A DNA stretch of 64,000 nucleotides from Castellaniella sp034675905 (GCF_034675905.1 NZ_JAUCCV010000010.1:248001-312000), one strand, 5' to 3'; numbered from the stretch's first letter, positions 34,409 to 44,474 are shown. Notes: generated by a model from the sequence alone, not told the origin. Numbers and translations are program-made.

Positions 34409-34606
34409 GTGAACCGCCACACCCGCCCCCCGATCGCCTGCAATCAGTGCGCGCATTTCCACATTACCTTTGACCCGCACTTTCCATACGGCTGCCACGC
34501 AATGGGTTTCAAGAGCCGCCGCCTGCCTGAACACGAGGTCCGGGCGGCCACCGGCCACGCCTGCCTGAGTTTTACCCCAAAAGAACCTCGGCAACGAACA
34601 CCCTGA
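34409..34606 (+). CDS. Small conserved cysteine-rich protein
   Basis: 65 residues. CNQCAHFHITFDPHFPYGCHAMGFKSRRLP and a later C in HACLSFTPK match a small, widespread bacterial family of unknown function: CxxC, then P-x-GC-x-A-M-GFKS, then a last Cys, probably a zinc or other metal site. The start GTG has no ribosome site, and the upstream frame shows no homology. Confidence 0.65.
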   Translation: MNRHTRPPIACNQCAHFHITFDPHFPYGCHAMGFKSRRLPEHEVRAATGHACLSFTPKEPRQRTP

Positions 34607-34622
34607 TCCATAGGCTTTCACG

Positions 34623-35114
34623 ATGCCTGACCGCCAGATGAACACCGCATATATGAAACGACTTGAACTCCTCATTCCGCCGCCCCTGGTCATGCTGATC
34701 CTCGGGGCGATCATGTGGCTGCTGCCTGCGATATTCCCAGCCCTGACCCTGACATGGCTCCAGCGCGCTGCAGTTGGAGCGCTCATCAGCCTGTTGGGTT
34801 TGATCATCAGCCTGGCGGGCATTGCCACATTCAGGCATGCCAACACCACGATCGACCCGAAACGCCCTGCGGACGCCGCCTCGCTGGTCAGTTCGGGAAT
34901 ATACCGCTACAGCCGAAATCCTATGTATCTGGGCGTACTGCTCGTCCTGATCGGCTGGGCTGTGTATTTGGGCAACATGCTCTCGGTACTTGCTGCGCTC
35001 GCCTTTATCCCCTTCATCACGCGCTTCCAGATCATGCCCGAAGAACGTCTGTTGACAGACAAATTCCCGTCGGAATTCCCGGCCTATATGCGCACAGTCC
35101 GCCGGTGGCTATAA
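34623..35114 (+). CDS. Isoprenylcysteine methyltransferase-like membrane protein
   Basis: 163 residues, about four membrane helices. The C-terminal half has GIYRYSRNPMYLGVLLVLIGW and EERLLTDKFPSEFPAYMRTVRRWL, the SAM-binding signature of the ICMT/PEMT-like family. Such bacterial proteins methylate unidentified small or lipid substrates. It lies 16 bp after the small cysteine-rich gene and could be co-transcribed. Confidence 0.85.
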   Translation: MPDRQMNTAYMKRLELLIPPPLVMLILGAIMWLLPAIFPALTLTWLQRAAVGALISLLGLIISLAGIATFRHANTTIDPKRPADAASLVSSGIYRYSRNPMYLGVLLVLIGWAVYLGNMLSVLAALAFIPFITRFQIMPEERLLTDKFPSEFPAYMRTVRRWL

Positions 35115-35149
35115 AACGCCCCCATGGATACCACCCCGAATTACCGCCC

Positions 35150-35761
35150 ATGACCGCCGGAAACCCGCCGCGCCGCCACCGTTCCGGCCAAATGCGCCGC
35201 GTGACCAAAGCGCCGCCCGAACAATCCCGCCTGCTCGTGCTGAACAAGCCTTTTGGCGTCTTGACGCAATTCAGCGACGACCAAGGGCGCGCGACACTGA
35301 AAGATTTCGTCGATGTCCCTGGCGTCTATCCGGCGGGACGTTTGGACCGCGATAGCGAAGGCCTGCTGCTGCTGACCAATGACGGCCGTCTGCAAGCCCG
35401 CATTGCAGACCCCCGATACAAAATGGCGAAGACCTACTGGGTGCAGGTCGAAGGCGAACCAGCTGACGTCCAATTGCAGCGCCTGCGCACCCGCGTGGAC
35501 CTGAAAGACGGCCCCACCCTGCCTGCCCAGGCCCGCATCCTGGCGGAACCGCCACTCTGGCCGCGCGATCCCCCGGTGCGGTTTCGCCAAAGCATCCCGA
35601 CTGCCTGGCTGGAAATCACCATCCACGAGGGCCGCAATCGCCAGGTGCGACGCATGACGGCCGCCGTCGGTTTGCCGACCTTGCGCCTGGTCCGTATCAG
35701 CATCGGTCCCTGGGCGCTGGACGATCTGCAACCCGGCGCATGGCGCGAAGTCAACCTATGA
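35150..35761 (+). CDS. rluE: 23S rRNA pseudouridine synthase E
   Basis: 203 residues, RsuA/RluB/E/F family without an S4 domain. Makes the pseudouridine at the RluE site of 23S rRNA. The catalytic aspartate is in GRLDRDSEGLLLL (D66); LNKPFGVLTQF and HEGRNRQVRRM are further family motifs. The start at 35150 is likely; a second Met 14 codons later is possible. Its stop overlaps arfB by 4 bp (ATGA). Confidence 0.92.
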   Translation: MTAGNPPRRHRSGQMRRVTKAPPEQSRLLVLNKPFGVLTQFSDDQGRATLKDFVDVPGVYPAGRLDRDSEGLLLLTNDGRLQARIADPRYKMAKTYWVQVEGEPADVQLQRLRTRVDLKDGPTLPAQARILAEPPLWPRDPPVRFRQSIPTAWLEITIHEGRNRQVRRMTAAVGLPTLRLVRISIGPWALDDLQPGAWREVNL

Positions 35762-36168
35762 CGCAACACCGCCACCTGATCCAGGAACACGAAGTTGAAT
35801 TCATTGCCATCCGCGCACAAGGCGCCGGCGGGCAGAATGTCAACAAGGTATCCAGCGCCGTCCACCTGCGCTTTGACATCCAGGCGTCTTCGCTGCCCGA
35901 GCCCATCCGCGAACGCCTGATGAATCGGCGCGACCATCGCATTACCGCCGCAGGCGTGATCGTGATCAAAGCGCAATCCAGCCGCAGTCAGCCGCAGAAT
36001 CGGCTGGAAGCCCTGGCGCGCCTGCAGGACATCATTGACCAGGCCAGCGCGACCCCTACGATCCGGCGCCCCACCCGTCCGACGCAGGGTTCCAGGCGCC
36101 GCCGCCAGCAGGCCAAGACCGAACACAGCGCCACCAAGCAACTCCGCGCCAAGGTCACGGGGTACTGA
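35758..36168 (+). CDS. arfB: Peptidyl-tRNA hydrolase ArfB (ribosome rescue)
   Basis: 136 residues. The release-factor-like GGQ (AQGAGGQNVNKVSSAVHLRF, GGQ at 24-26) hydrolyses peptidyl-tRNA on stalled ribosomes. The Arg/Lys-rich tail (GSRRRRQQAKTEHSATKQLR) enters the empty mRNA channel. It is translationally coupled to rluE. Confidence 0.94.
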   Translation: MTQHRHLIQEHEVEFIAIRAQGAGGQNVNKVSSAVHLRFDIQASSLPEPIRERLMNRRDHRITAAGVIVIKAQSSRSQPQNRLEALARLQDIIDQASATPTIRRPTRPTQGSRRRRQQAKTEHSATKQLRAKVTGY

Positions 36169-36187
36169 GTTCTGGGAACCGTTTTTG

Positions 36188-36949
36188 ATGGAGCTTCACA
36201 TGCACGATCTGCCCAGCCAGCGGCCCGACCCGCTGTGCATTCTTCCTGCCGGCGATACGCCGGCCCAGCTCTTCGTCGTGCTGCACGGCGAGTCTGCCGA
36301 GCCAGGCCAGATGCTGGATGCCGTGGCGGCCATCCGCCAGGCGTTTCCGCAGGCAGTGATCATCCAGCCTTACGGACCGTTTGGGGCGCAGGCTGATCGG
36401 CGCTGGATCGCAGATGCCGCCCCGGATGCGCGGGCCTACGTCGAACTGATCGCGAACGCGGGAGCGGCCATCGCCAAGGAAATCACCGCCTGGCAGGAGC
36501 AGTACGGTCTAAGCGGCGAGCAAACCGCGCTGGTCGGGTTCTCGGAAGGCGCCGCGGTAGTGCTGGAAGCCGTATGTTCCGCCGCCGGCTTGGCGGGCCG
36601 CGCCCTGTTGTTCTGCACACGCTTTGCCGCGCTTCCAGAAACCGCGCCGCATACCGCCACCCTGCATCTGCTGCATGGTGCAGGCGATACCGTGGCGCCG
36701 GTGGGACAGGCCCGTCAGGTTCACGCACAGCTGGCGGAACTGCAGGGCGATGTGACACTGGACATTGCCTCGGGCGTCGGTCACGATCTGCACGCGGCGC
36801 TGATCCGTCAGGCGATCATCCGGCTGCAGACCTGCATCCCCTTGCACCGTTGGGAAAGCATGCAAGGCGCCCCTGATCTGCGCATTGACGAATACAGCGC
36901 CGACGATACGCAAGGTGACGGACACTCCGGCCCGGGAACGCTGCACTGA
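36188..36949 (+). CDS. ypfH: Serine hydrolase, YpfH family
   Basis: 253 residues, alpha/beta hydrolase of the carboxylesterase/phospholipase type. The nucleophile elbow is GFSEGAA; LHLLHGAGDTVAPV and GVGHDLHAAL give the Asp and His. Order of motifs and length match E. coli YpfH. Two ATGs fit: 36188, or 36200, which has GGAG 6 bases before it. It follows arfB closely. Confidence 0.85.
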   Translation: MELHMHDLPSQRPDPLCILPAGDTPAQLFVVLHGESAEPGQMLDAVAAIRQAFPQAVIIQPYGPFGAQADRRWIADAAPDARAYVELIANAGAAIAKEITAWQEQYGLSGEQTALVGFSEGAAVVLEAVCSAAGLAGRALLFCTRFAALPETAPHTATLHLLHGAGDTVAPVGQARQVHAQLAELQGDVTLDIASGVGHDLHAALIRQAIIRLQTCIPLHRWESMQGAPDLRIDEYSADDTQGDGHSGPGTLH

Positions 36950-37074
36950 CGCCCCACCAAGCCAGCATCACACAGACGACCTTGCCGCAGGCCGCGTACA
37001 TCCCAGCGCATATGGATTACATTAGCGACACTTTCCCCAGGGCCAAAGAAAGCGCCGCAGCAAAGGAGACACAC

Positions 37075-38295
37075 ATGGCTCAATCACCCTCTATTTTCGG
37101 AGGCGCTTGCATCGTCGCCGGCGTCTGCGTCGGCGCTGGCATTCTGGCCCTGCCCAGCGCCGGGGCCGGGGCCTGGACCGGCTGGTCGATCCTGGTCATC
37201 CTCTTGACGATGATCGTCATGACAGCGTCCGGCTGGATGCTGCTGGAAACTTTCCGGCCCTTTCCCAATATACGGGCTTCATTCCATTCAGTGACCAAAG
37301 AACTGCTGGGTCCGGTCGCCAGCACGATCAACAACCTCGCCGTCTATTTCGTCGGCGCCATTTTGCTGTATGCCTACACCACCACAGCAGGCCAGATCTT
37401 GCAGGGCATGCTGGGTCTGCACAGCAAAGCGGCCGCAACGCTGTACGTCATTTTCTTTGGCGCTTTCGTGTGGTGGTCCACGCGCCTGGTTGATCGCATC
37501 TCTACCCTGCTAGTCATCCTGATGGTGAGCACATTCGGTTTCAGCATCTATGGGCTGGTAACCCATATCGATCTGGCCCTGTTGCTCAACCAAGGCGAGC
37601 TGGGCGGGTCCTATGCCAAATACGCACTGATGCTGGTGCCGGTGGCGGTGACCTCGTTCGGCTACCATCACTCGGTCGCCTCGATGCGCATCTACTATCG
37701 TGACGAGCGCCGCGCCGGCTACGCCATCCTGGGAGGCACCGGTATCGCCGCCGTCTTTTATGTCATCTGGCTGCTAGGCGTGTTCGGCAATGTGCCGCGC
37801 ACAGAATTCGGCCCGATCATGGCGGCCGGCGGCGAAGTCGATACCCTGCTGAGTGCGATTGGCGGCACTGCCTCGTCACCGCTCGTGCACACGATGCTCA
37901 CGGCCTTTTCCATGGCCGCGATCCTGTCTTCTTTCATCGGCGTGGGCCTGGGCCTGTTCGACTACATGGCCGATCTGCTGGGCATCGAAGACAGCCGCAT
38001 GGGCCGCTTCAAGACATCGCTGGTCACGTTCCTGCCCCCCTTGCTGGGATCACTGCTGGTGCCTTTCGGCTTTGTCTTTGCAATCAGCTATGCCGGCGCG
38101 GTCGCCACCATCTGGACCTGCATCATCCCCGGCCTGCTGGTGATCAAAAGCCGGCGCATCCATGCGAACCACCATGCAGGATTCACATGCCCAGGCGGCA
38201 ATGCATTAGCCTGGGCCGTGATCATTTTCGGCGTGCTGGCGGCGATTTTCCACCTGCTGAACATGGCAAGCCTGTTGCCGGTATACACCTTGTAA
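37075..38295 (+). CDS. Aromatic amino acid permease (Mtr/TnaB/TyrP family)
   Basis: 406 residues, 11 predicted helices. The N-terminal FGGACIVAGVCVGAGILALP is the family signature for tryptophan/tyrosine proton symporters. The start at 37075 has AAAGGAGA just upstream; the longer frame is not supported. The exact aromatic substrate is not clear. Confidence 0.88.
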   Translation: MAQSPSIFGGACIVAGVCVGAGILALPSAGAGAWTGWSILVILLTMIVMTASGWMLLETFRPFPNIRASFHSVTKELLGPVASTINNLAVYFVGAILLYAYTTTAGQILQGMLGLHSKAAATLYVIFFGAFVWWSTRLVDRISTLLVILMVSTFGFSIYGLVTHIDLALLLNQGELGGSYAKYALMLVPVAVTSFGYHHSVASMRIYYRDERRAGYAILGGTGIAAVFYVIWLLGVFGNVPRTEFGPIMAAGGEVDTLLSAIGGTASSPLVHTMLTAFSMAAILSSFIGVGLGLFDYMADLLGIEDSRMGRFKTSLVTFLPPLLGSLLVPFGFVFAISYAGAVATIWTCIIPGLLVIKSRRIHANHHAGFTCPGGNALAWAVIIFGVLAAIFHLLNMASLLPVYTL

Positions 38296-38317
38296 ACAAG
38301 CGGGTAGCCGCGCAGCG

Positions 38318-38653
38318 TCACGCGCCCGCCGTCGGCTGCAGGGCGATGATGGCCATGCCCAGCAGCGCGACACCCGCCCCCGCCAGATCCCAGCGTGTCA
38401 GCGTCATGCCGTCGACGACGCGCAGCCACACCAACGCCACCGCAATATACATTCCGCCATAGGCTGCATACGTGCGGCCTGCGGCGCTGGGGTGCAGGGT
38501 CAACAGCCAGGCGAACAGGCCCAATGACAGCGCCGCAGGTATCAGCAGCCAAACCGGCCTGCCCTGTTTGAGAACCAGCCACGGCAAGTAGCAGCCGACG
38601 ATTTCAGCGACTGCCGTGATGGCGAACAGAGCAGCAATTTTCAAGAATTCCAG
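38318..38653 (-). CDS. ynfA: UPF0060 membrane protein YnfA
   Basis: About 111 residues, four helices, small-multidrug-resistance-like fold; function poorly known. AVAEIVGCYLPWLVLK and LHPSAAGRTYAAYGGMYIAVALVWLRVVDG are nearly identical to the family. No ATG or GTG is available at the right place. AGGAG (38665-38661) has ideal 7-base spacing to CTG at 38653, so I chose it; TTG at 38644 is the alternative. Confidence 0.85.
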   Translation of the reverse strand: MEFLKIAALFAITAVAEIVGCYLPWLVLKQGRPVWLLIPAALSLGLFAWLLTLHPSAAGRTYAAYGGMYIAVALVWLRVVDGMTLTRWDLAGAGVALLGMAIIALQPTAGA

Positions 38654-38844
38654 CTTGAGTCTCCTAGGTCGCGACGATAAAAAACACCCAGCGGCTCGCC
38701 GTTCATGACTGATCCGCACATCATAATCCGCAGGCAGGCTCCAGCCATCCGATATCCTGTCCATATGCCAAAGCGCCATCGCTGCGGCATAGGCGTTGGC
38801 GAGCCGCCAGCACAACGTAGTAAACCCTCATCTACTTATAACTC

Positions 38845-38899
38845 CAGGCAATTAAAAACCGTGACAAAATGCCTGAATCCCACTGACCCAGGAGACACC
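38845..38899 (+). promoter_or_regulatory. metY leader with a small stem-loop
   Basis: CAGGCA (38845-38850) pairs with TGCCTG (38870-38875) around an A-rich 19-nt loop, just before the ribosome site of metY. The layout (one stem, long loop, gene of methionine synthesis) recalls SAM-II-type leaders, but I cannot match conserved bases. Confidence 0.25.
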
Positions 38900-40171
<1,272 letters not shown>

Positions 40172-40179
40172 CGCCGTTG

Positions 40180-40225
40180 ATCGGCAGGGCCTGGGTCTGC
40201 ACAGTAGACTAAGGCCCTGCCCGAT
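40180..40225 (+). other. Stable stem-loop between metY and ybaK
   Basis: ATCGGCAGGGCCT (40180-40192) pairs with AGGCCCTGCCCGAT (40212-40225) with one bulged base, and the loop itself can form GTCT/AGAC. It lies 8 nt after the metY stop without a T-run. It is a message-stabilising hairpin or a weak terminator. Confidence 0.6.
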
Positions 40226-40240
40226 GACACACACTGCCCC

Positions 40241-40714
40241 ATGAGCCTTACCTCTGTTCGCCAATTTTTCCTGCAACACGCCCCCGATCTCGACATCCTG
40301 GAGCTGGGACAAAGCACGGCCACCGTGGCGCTGGCCGCCCAGGCGCACGGGGTGGCTCCAGGCCAGATCGCCAAGACCCTGTCCATGCGCGTCGGCCAGG
40401 ACGTCATCCTGATCGTGGCCTGCGGCGACACCCGGTTGGACAATCAGAAACTGAAGCAGGCCCTGGGCGGCCGCCCGAAGATGCTGGCAGCCGCCGAGGT
40501 CGCCGCCCTGACGGGACATCCCGTCGGCGGCGTCTGCCCCTTCGGCCTGATCCAGCCGCTGCCGGTGTACTGCGACGTGCGGCTGCGGGACTACGACATC
40601 GTCATGCCTGCAGCCGGGTCCCTGGACAGCGCCGTGCGCATTACCCCCCAGCGCCTGGCGGCGCTGACCGATGCCCGCTGGGTGGATGTCTGCCAGGCGC
40701 CATCACGCGCCTAA
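40241..40714 (+). CDS. ybaK: YbaK/EbsC-family aminoacyl-tRNA deacylase
   Basis: 157 residues, single editing domain. It is expected to hydrolyse mischarged tRNA-Pro (Cys-tRNA-Pro type). Signatures: GVAPGQIAKTLSMRVG (catalytic lysine), TGHPVGGVCPFGL and DYDIVMPAAGSLDSAVRI. Subtype within the YbaK/ProXp family is not certain. Confidence 0.9.
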   Translation: MSLTSVRQFFLQHAPDLDILELGQSTATVALAAQAHGVAPGQIAKTLSMRVGQDVILIVACGDTRLDNQKLKQALGGRPKMLAAAEVAALTGHPVGGVCPFGLIQPLPVYCDVRLRDYDIVMPAAGSLDSAVRITPQRLAALTDARWVDVCQAPSRA

Positions 40715-40731
40715 GCTGCTACAATCGCGCC

Positions 40732-40892
40732 GTCATTGGGGAGTAGCCGCTCTTTGATCCAAAGAGGCTGACGTCAACACACTTGACCCACCGGTCATGG
40801 CGTCAGCGGTTGTCATACTTGGCAAGACCTTTGACCACTTTGCATCCATCCTGGCCGGAGATGCATCGTGGTCAATCGTTTCTTGTCCGGCC
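40732..40892 (+). promoter_or_regulatory. yybP-ykoY manganese riboswitch
   Basis: The conserved core is present: TTGGGGAGTAGCC (40736-40748) and GGCTGACGTCAACA (40766-40779), the two internal-loop strands that bind Mn2+. A -10-like TACAAT (40720-40725) puts the transcript start at the riboswitch's 5' edge. GGCCGGA (40853-40859) can pair with TCCGGCC (40886-40892) just before the start codon, giving a likely expression platform. It controls the GDT1-family exporter. Confidence 0.92.
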
Positions 40893-40903
40893 TGGGAACC
40901 ATC

Positions 40904-41485
40904 ATGGAAGCCTTGTTCGTTTCGACCGGCATCGTCGCCCTTGCGGAAATCGGTGACAAGACGCAGCTGTTAGCCTTCATCCTCGCCGCCCGCTTCAAAA
41001 AACCCCTACCTATTATTCTGGGCATCCTGGTCGCCACCCTGATCAACCACGGGCTGGCCGGCGCGCTGGGCGCCTGGATCATGGCAGCCGTCAATCCCGA
41101 CATCCTGCGCTGGGTGCTGGGATTTTCCTTCATCGGCATGGCCGCCTGGACCCTGATTCCCGACAAGATCGAGGAAGACGATACCCAGGTCGCCAAGCGT
41201 TTCGGTATCTTCGGCGCGACACTGATCACGTTCTTTCTGGCGGAAATGGGGGACAAGACCCAGGTCGCCACCGTCGCCATGGCTGCCCACTACGGCACCC
41301 CGATCCTGGTCATCATCGGCACCACGCTGGGTATGCTGATCGCCGATGTCCCTGCCGTCTTTGTAGGCGACAAATTCGCCGCCAGGATCCCGATGAAATT
41401 AGTGCACTCGATCGCCGCTGCGGTGTTCGCAATACTGGGTGTCGCCACGCTGCTGGGAGCGGGATCGATGCTGTCGGGCGTATAA
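40904..41485 (+). CDS. GDT1/TMEM165-family Mn2+ exporter
   Basis: 193 residues, six helices in two homologous halves. Each half has the metal-binding motif ExGDKT: EIGDKT (15-20) and EMGDKT (114-119). Bacterial members (MneA type) export manganese. The ATG at 40904 (MEALFVSTGIVALAEIGDKT) matches family starts; a GTG at 40868 would lie inside the riboswitch platform. Confidence 0.92.
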   Translation: MEALFVSTGIVALAEIGDKTQLLAFILAARFKKPLPIILGILVATLINHGLAGALGAWIMAAVNPDILRWVLGFSFIGMAAWTLIPDKIEEDDTQVAKRFGIFGATLITFFLAEMGDKTQVATVAMAAHYGTPILVIIGTTLGMLIADVPAVFVGDKFAARIPMKLVHSIAAAVFAILGVATLLGAGSMLSGV

Positions 41486-41486
41486 G

Positions 41487-41511
41487 CGCCGTCGTCAATA
41501 AGCGGCGTTTT
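41487..41511 (+). terminator. Weak terminator after the GDT1 gene
   Basis: CGCCG (41487-41491) pairs with CGGCG (41503-41507), followed by TTTT. The stem is only 5 bp and overlaps the 3' end of the converging speG. Confidence 0.35.
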
Positions 41512-42058
41512 CCGTTTGCGGCGGCGATTTGGGCCGATGCAGTTTCAGATGATCCTGCTGAAACAGCCGCATCCGGATGACGCTGCGGTATTCGCCATTG
41601 ACGAAAAATTCGTCTTTCAGTTCGCCTTCGGCCAGGAATCCCAGCTTTTCGTAGATGTGAATCGCCTTTTTGTTGTCCTTATCGACGATCAAGTAGATTT
41701 TGTACAGGTTCAGAACCTTAAAGCCGTATTCCAGCGCTAGCCGGGTGGCTCTCGCCGCCAAGCCCTTGCCCTGGTATTCGGGGGCGATGATGATCTGAAA
41801 TTCGGCGCGGCGGTGCACATGATCGATTTCCACCAGTTCGACCAGCCCCGTTCTTTCTCCCTCGCATTCGATGATGAAACGCCGTTCGCTTTGGTCGTGA
41901 ACGTGTTGGTCATACAGGGATTGCAGCTCGGTAAAAGTCGCGTAGGGTTCTTCGAACCAATAGCGCATCACGCTGGCGTTATTGTCCAGATGATGGACAA
42001 ACTGCAGATCGACACGCTCCAGCGGCCGAAGCTTTATTTTCAAGGTGGATGACGTCAT
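41495..42058 (-). CDS. speG: Spermidine N1-acetyltransferase
   Basis: 187 residues, GNAT fold; acetylates spermidine or spermine using acetyl-CoA. Nearly the whole sequence reads as SpeG: LDNNASVMRYWFEEPY, DQSERRFIIE, HRRAEFQIIIAPEYQGKGLA (acetyl-CoA loop) and LNLYKIYLIVDKDNKKAIHI. The start at 42058 fits family length. Confidence 0.96.
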   Translation of the reverse strand: MTSSTLKIKLRPLERVDLQFVHHLDNNASVMRYWFEEPYATFTELQSLYDQHVHDQSERRFIIECEGERTGLVELVEIDHVHRRAEFQIIIAPEYQGKGLAARATRLALEYGFKVLNLYKIYLIVDKDNKKAIHIYEKLGFLAEGELKDEFFVNGEYRSVIRMRLFQQDHLKLHRPKSPPQTENAAY

Positions 42059-42157
42059 CAGGATAGATCCAGCGTGTTGGCCAAGTGCGCAGCATGCCGC
42101 CCTTGGCGTGAATATCACTGACACACCCTACCAGGGAATGGCTGGCTGCGCACGCAT

Positions 42158-42766
42158 TCAAACGATGTCATCCGTGCGCAGCCAGCCGGTCAGGCTCCAG
42201 CGCGTCGCACGGGCCGGCAGGACTTCGTGCGGCATAACGCCGCTGACGAACACCGCCAGCCGGGCGCCCAACGGCGCAAAGCGTTGAATTTCCACCTCGG
42301 GCTGATAGGGATCGTACAAGCAAAGCTCACCACCGTTGCTGGCATCCCAGCTCTCGTTCAGATACAGCACGATCGAGACTTTTCGGTGGTCGCTGCCACG
42401 ATGCTGATCGATATGTTTCTTGTATCCGGCGCCCGAATCGTAGCGGGCAAAGTGGAATTCCTGGCTGCGCAGACCCATGTCGTAGCGCTCGTTGAGCACC
42501 TGCCGGAACTGCGCCATCCAGGCGAAAAACGGATGGTCCGCCAGGTCGGAACCGGGTGGCACCCAACAGATGGCATCCCCGCGAACCGAGGGCTGACGGG
42601 TGTCGTGGGCGCTGCGGCCAATCTCACCGCCGGAAAATTGCCCGGATTCCCACAACAGCCGGGCCTGCGCCAACAGCGCTGCCTGCCAGGCAACGGGGAT
42701 GGCTTCATCCGTGATCGCCCAGCCCTGCTGGTTCAACAAACGGATGATGTCGTCATAGTCATTCAT
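42158..42766 (-). CDS. 2OG-Fe(II) oxygenase, prolyl-hydroxylase-like
   Basis: 202 residues. Iron ligands are HxD in YKKHIDQH (H118, D120) and the distal His in VMPHEVLPA (H180), with Arg 186 or 189 to hold 2-oxoglutarate. SIVLYLNESWDASNGGELCLY is the usual double-stranded beta-helix stretch. Target unknown. Start at 42766. Confidence 0.85.
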   Translation of the reverse strand: MNDYDDIIRLLNQQGWAITDEAIPVAWQAALLAQARLLWESGQFSGGEIGRSAHDTRQPSVRGDAICWVPPGSDLADHPFFAWMAQFRQVLNERYDMGLRSQEFHFARYDSGAGYKKHIDQHRGSDHRKVSIVLYLNESWDASNGGELCLYDPYQPEVEIQRFAPLGARLAVFVSGVMPHEVLPARATRWSLTGWLRTDDIV

Positions 42767-42782
42767 GATACTTGTCACTCGC

Positions 42783-44465
42783 CTACACGGCTCCGGCCCC
42801 TCTGAACCGTCGCCCGGCATAGGCGGCCAGCAGAACCAAGCCGGTGGAAATCAGGATCATCACGATGCCCAGGGCGGATAGCTTGCCCCACAGGCCATCG
42901 TCGGCAAAGTTCAGGATCTGCACGGCCAGGACTTCGCTGCCGGGGCGCGACAACACGACCGACACCGTCAGCTCGCGCACAAACATGGTCGCCATCAGAA
43001 TCCACGCAGAGACGATGCCTGGCACCAGCAGCGGCACGATCACACGGCGGAATGTGGTCAAAGGCCCGGCGCCGCACACCAGGGAGGACTCCTCCAGGTG
43101 CGCATGCACCTGCACAAAGGCGCTGGCCAGCGGCCGGACCCCGTACGGCAGATAGGTGGCGATGTAGGCCAGCAGCAAGGCCGTCAGCGTGGCATACAAG
43201 GGGGTTTGCACGAAAAACCACATGAAGCCGATACCGATCACGATCCCCGGAAAGGAAAACGACAGGAAGCTCAGGGATTCCAAGAGGCCGGCGGCGCGGG
43301 TGCGGATCTTGACGACGACGTAGGCGATGAACAATGACAACATCACCCCCAGCGTGGCGCCGACGACCGCCAGGAACAGGCTGTTGCGCAAGGCCAGCAA
43401 AGACACCGGATCCTGCAGGACTTCGATCCAATGGTTCCAGCTCATGGCGGCAAAGGCCTGGGCGCTGGGCACCATGGAATACGGCACCAGCGAGGTATAC
43501 AACAGCACGGCAACGGGCAGCACCACCATCAGCAGACACAGCAGGCTGATGAGCACGAACAACGGCGCGCGCGCCTTTTTGAGTTCGATCACCGATGGCC
43601 GGTAGCCCCGTCCCGAGATCGTCACAAATTTATCGCCCGATGCCGTCAGCGCGCGATACAGCACGATCAGGCCGATGGACACCGACAGCACGCTCATGCC
43701 CAGTGCTGCCGCCTGGCCGTAATCCGGCGCGAAGCCGGTGGAGATCATTTCGTACAGATAGGTGGCCAGCACATCGACCCGCCCCGGCATGCCCAGCACC
43801 CTGGGCACGGCATACGAAGCCAGGCTACGCACGACGCCCAGCACGAACGCCGCCAAGATGGCTGGCCGCAAGACGGGCAACGTCACCCGCCACAAGGTGC
43901 GCCAGACGCCGGCGCCGCCCACCCGCGAGGCTTCTTCCAGCGCGCCATCGAACGAGGCCATGGCCGGCGCGATGATCAGGTAGGCGATGGGCATGTTCAA
44001 CAGCCCTTCGACCAGAATCATGCCTTCCAGGGTATAGATGTTGAAGGGGGCGCCGGACAGGCCCAGGACATCCTGCAAAAACAGGTTCAGCAACCCATTG
44101 GACGGATTCAGCAACAGGGCCCAGCTGACCGAGAACAACAGGTGCGGGATCATCATCGGCACAATCGACAGCACCGTGAACAGCGGCTTGCACGGGATAT
44201 TGGTGCGCGTATTCAGGTAAGCCAGGATCAAGGCCAGCAATGTCGCCACCACGGTGGAGCCGATGACGAAGATGACCGTATTGCTGAAAACCTCCAGCAG
44301 ATATGGATCCGTGTAGGCCGCTACATATTTGGCTGTCGTGAACTGCCCGAACGCCGTCAGCCCATGGGAAAAGCTGCCCAGCAGCAGCATCAGGACAGGG
44401 CACAGCGTCAGGAAGCCGACGATGACGATCAGGGACCAGGTCAGGCCGGAACGTTGTTGATTCAT
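42783..44465 (-). CDS. ABC transporter permease, ferric-iron type (fused dimer)
   Basis: 560 residues with two similar six-helix halves (about 1-270 and 290-560), each with an EAA-type coupling loop (second half: EESSLVCGAGPLTTFRRVIVPLLVPG). This fused layout is typical of FbpB/AfuB/ThiP permeases. It lies 9 bp after the ATPase gene of the same system. Confidence 0.9.
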   Translation of the reverse strand: MNQQRSGLTWSLIVIVGFLTLCPVLMLLLGSFSHGLTAFGQFTTAKYVAAYTDPYLLEVFSNTVIFVIGSTVVATLLALILAYLNTRTNIPCKPLFTVLSIVPMMIPHLLFSVSWALLLNPSNGLLNLFLQDVLGLSGAPFNIYTLEGMILVEGLLNMPIAYLIIAPAMASFDGALEEASRVGGAGVWRTLWRVTLPVLRPAILAAFVLGVVRSLASYAVPRVLGMPGRVDVLATYLYEMISTGFAPDYGQAAALGMSVLSVSIGLIVLYRALTASGDKFVTISGRGYRPSVIELKKARAPLFVLISLLCLLMVVLPVAVLLYTSLVPYSMVPSAQAFAAMSWNHWIEVLQDPVSLLALRNSLFLAVVGATLGVMLSLFIAYVVVKIRTRAAGLLESLSFLSFSFPGIVIGIGFMWFFVQTPLYATLTALLLAYIATYLPYGVRPLASAFVQVHAHLEESSLVCGAGPLTTFRRVIVPLLVPGIVSAWILMATMFVRELTVSVVLSRPGSEVLAVQILNFADDGLWGKLSALGIVMILISTGLVLLAAYAGRRFRGAGAV

Positions 44466-44474
44466 CGGCCCGCC

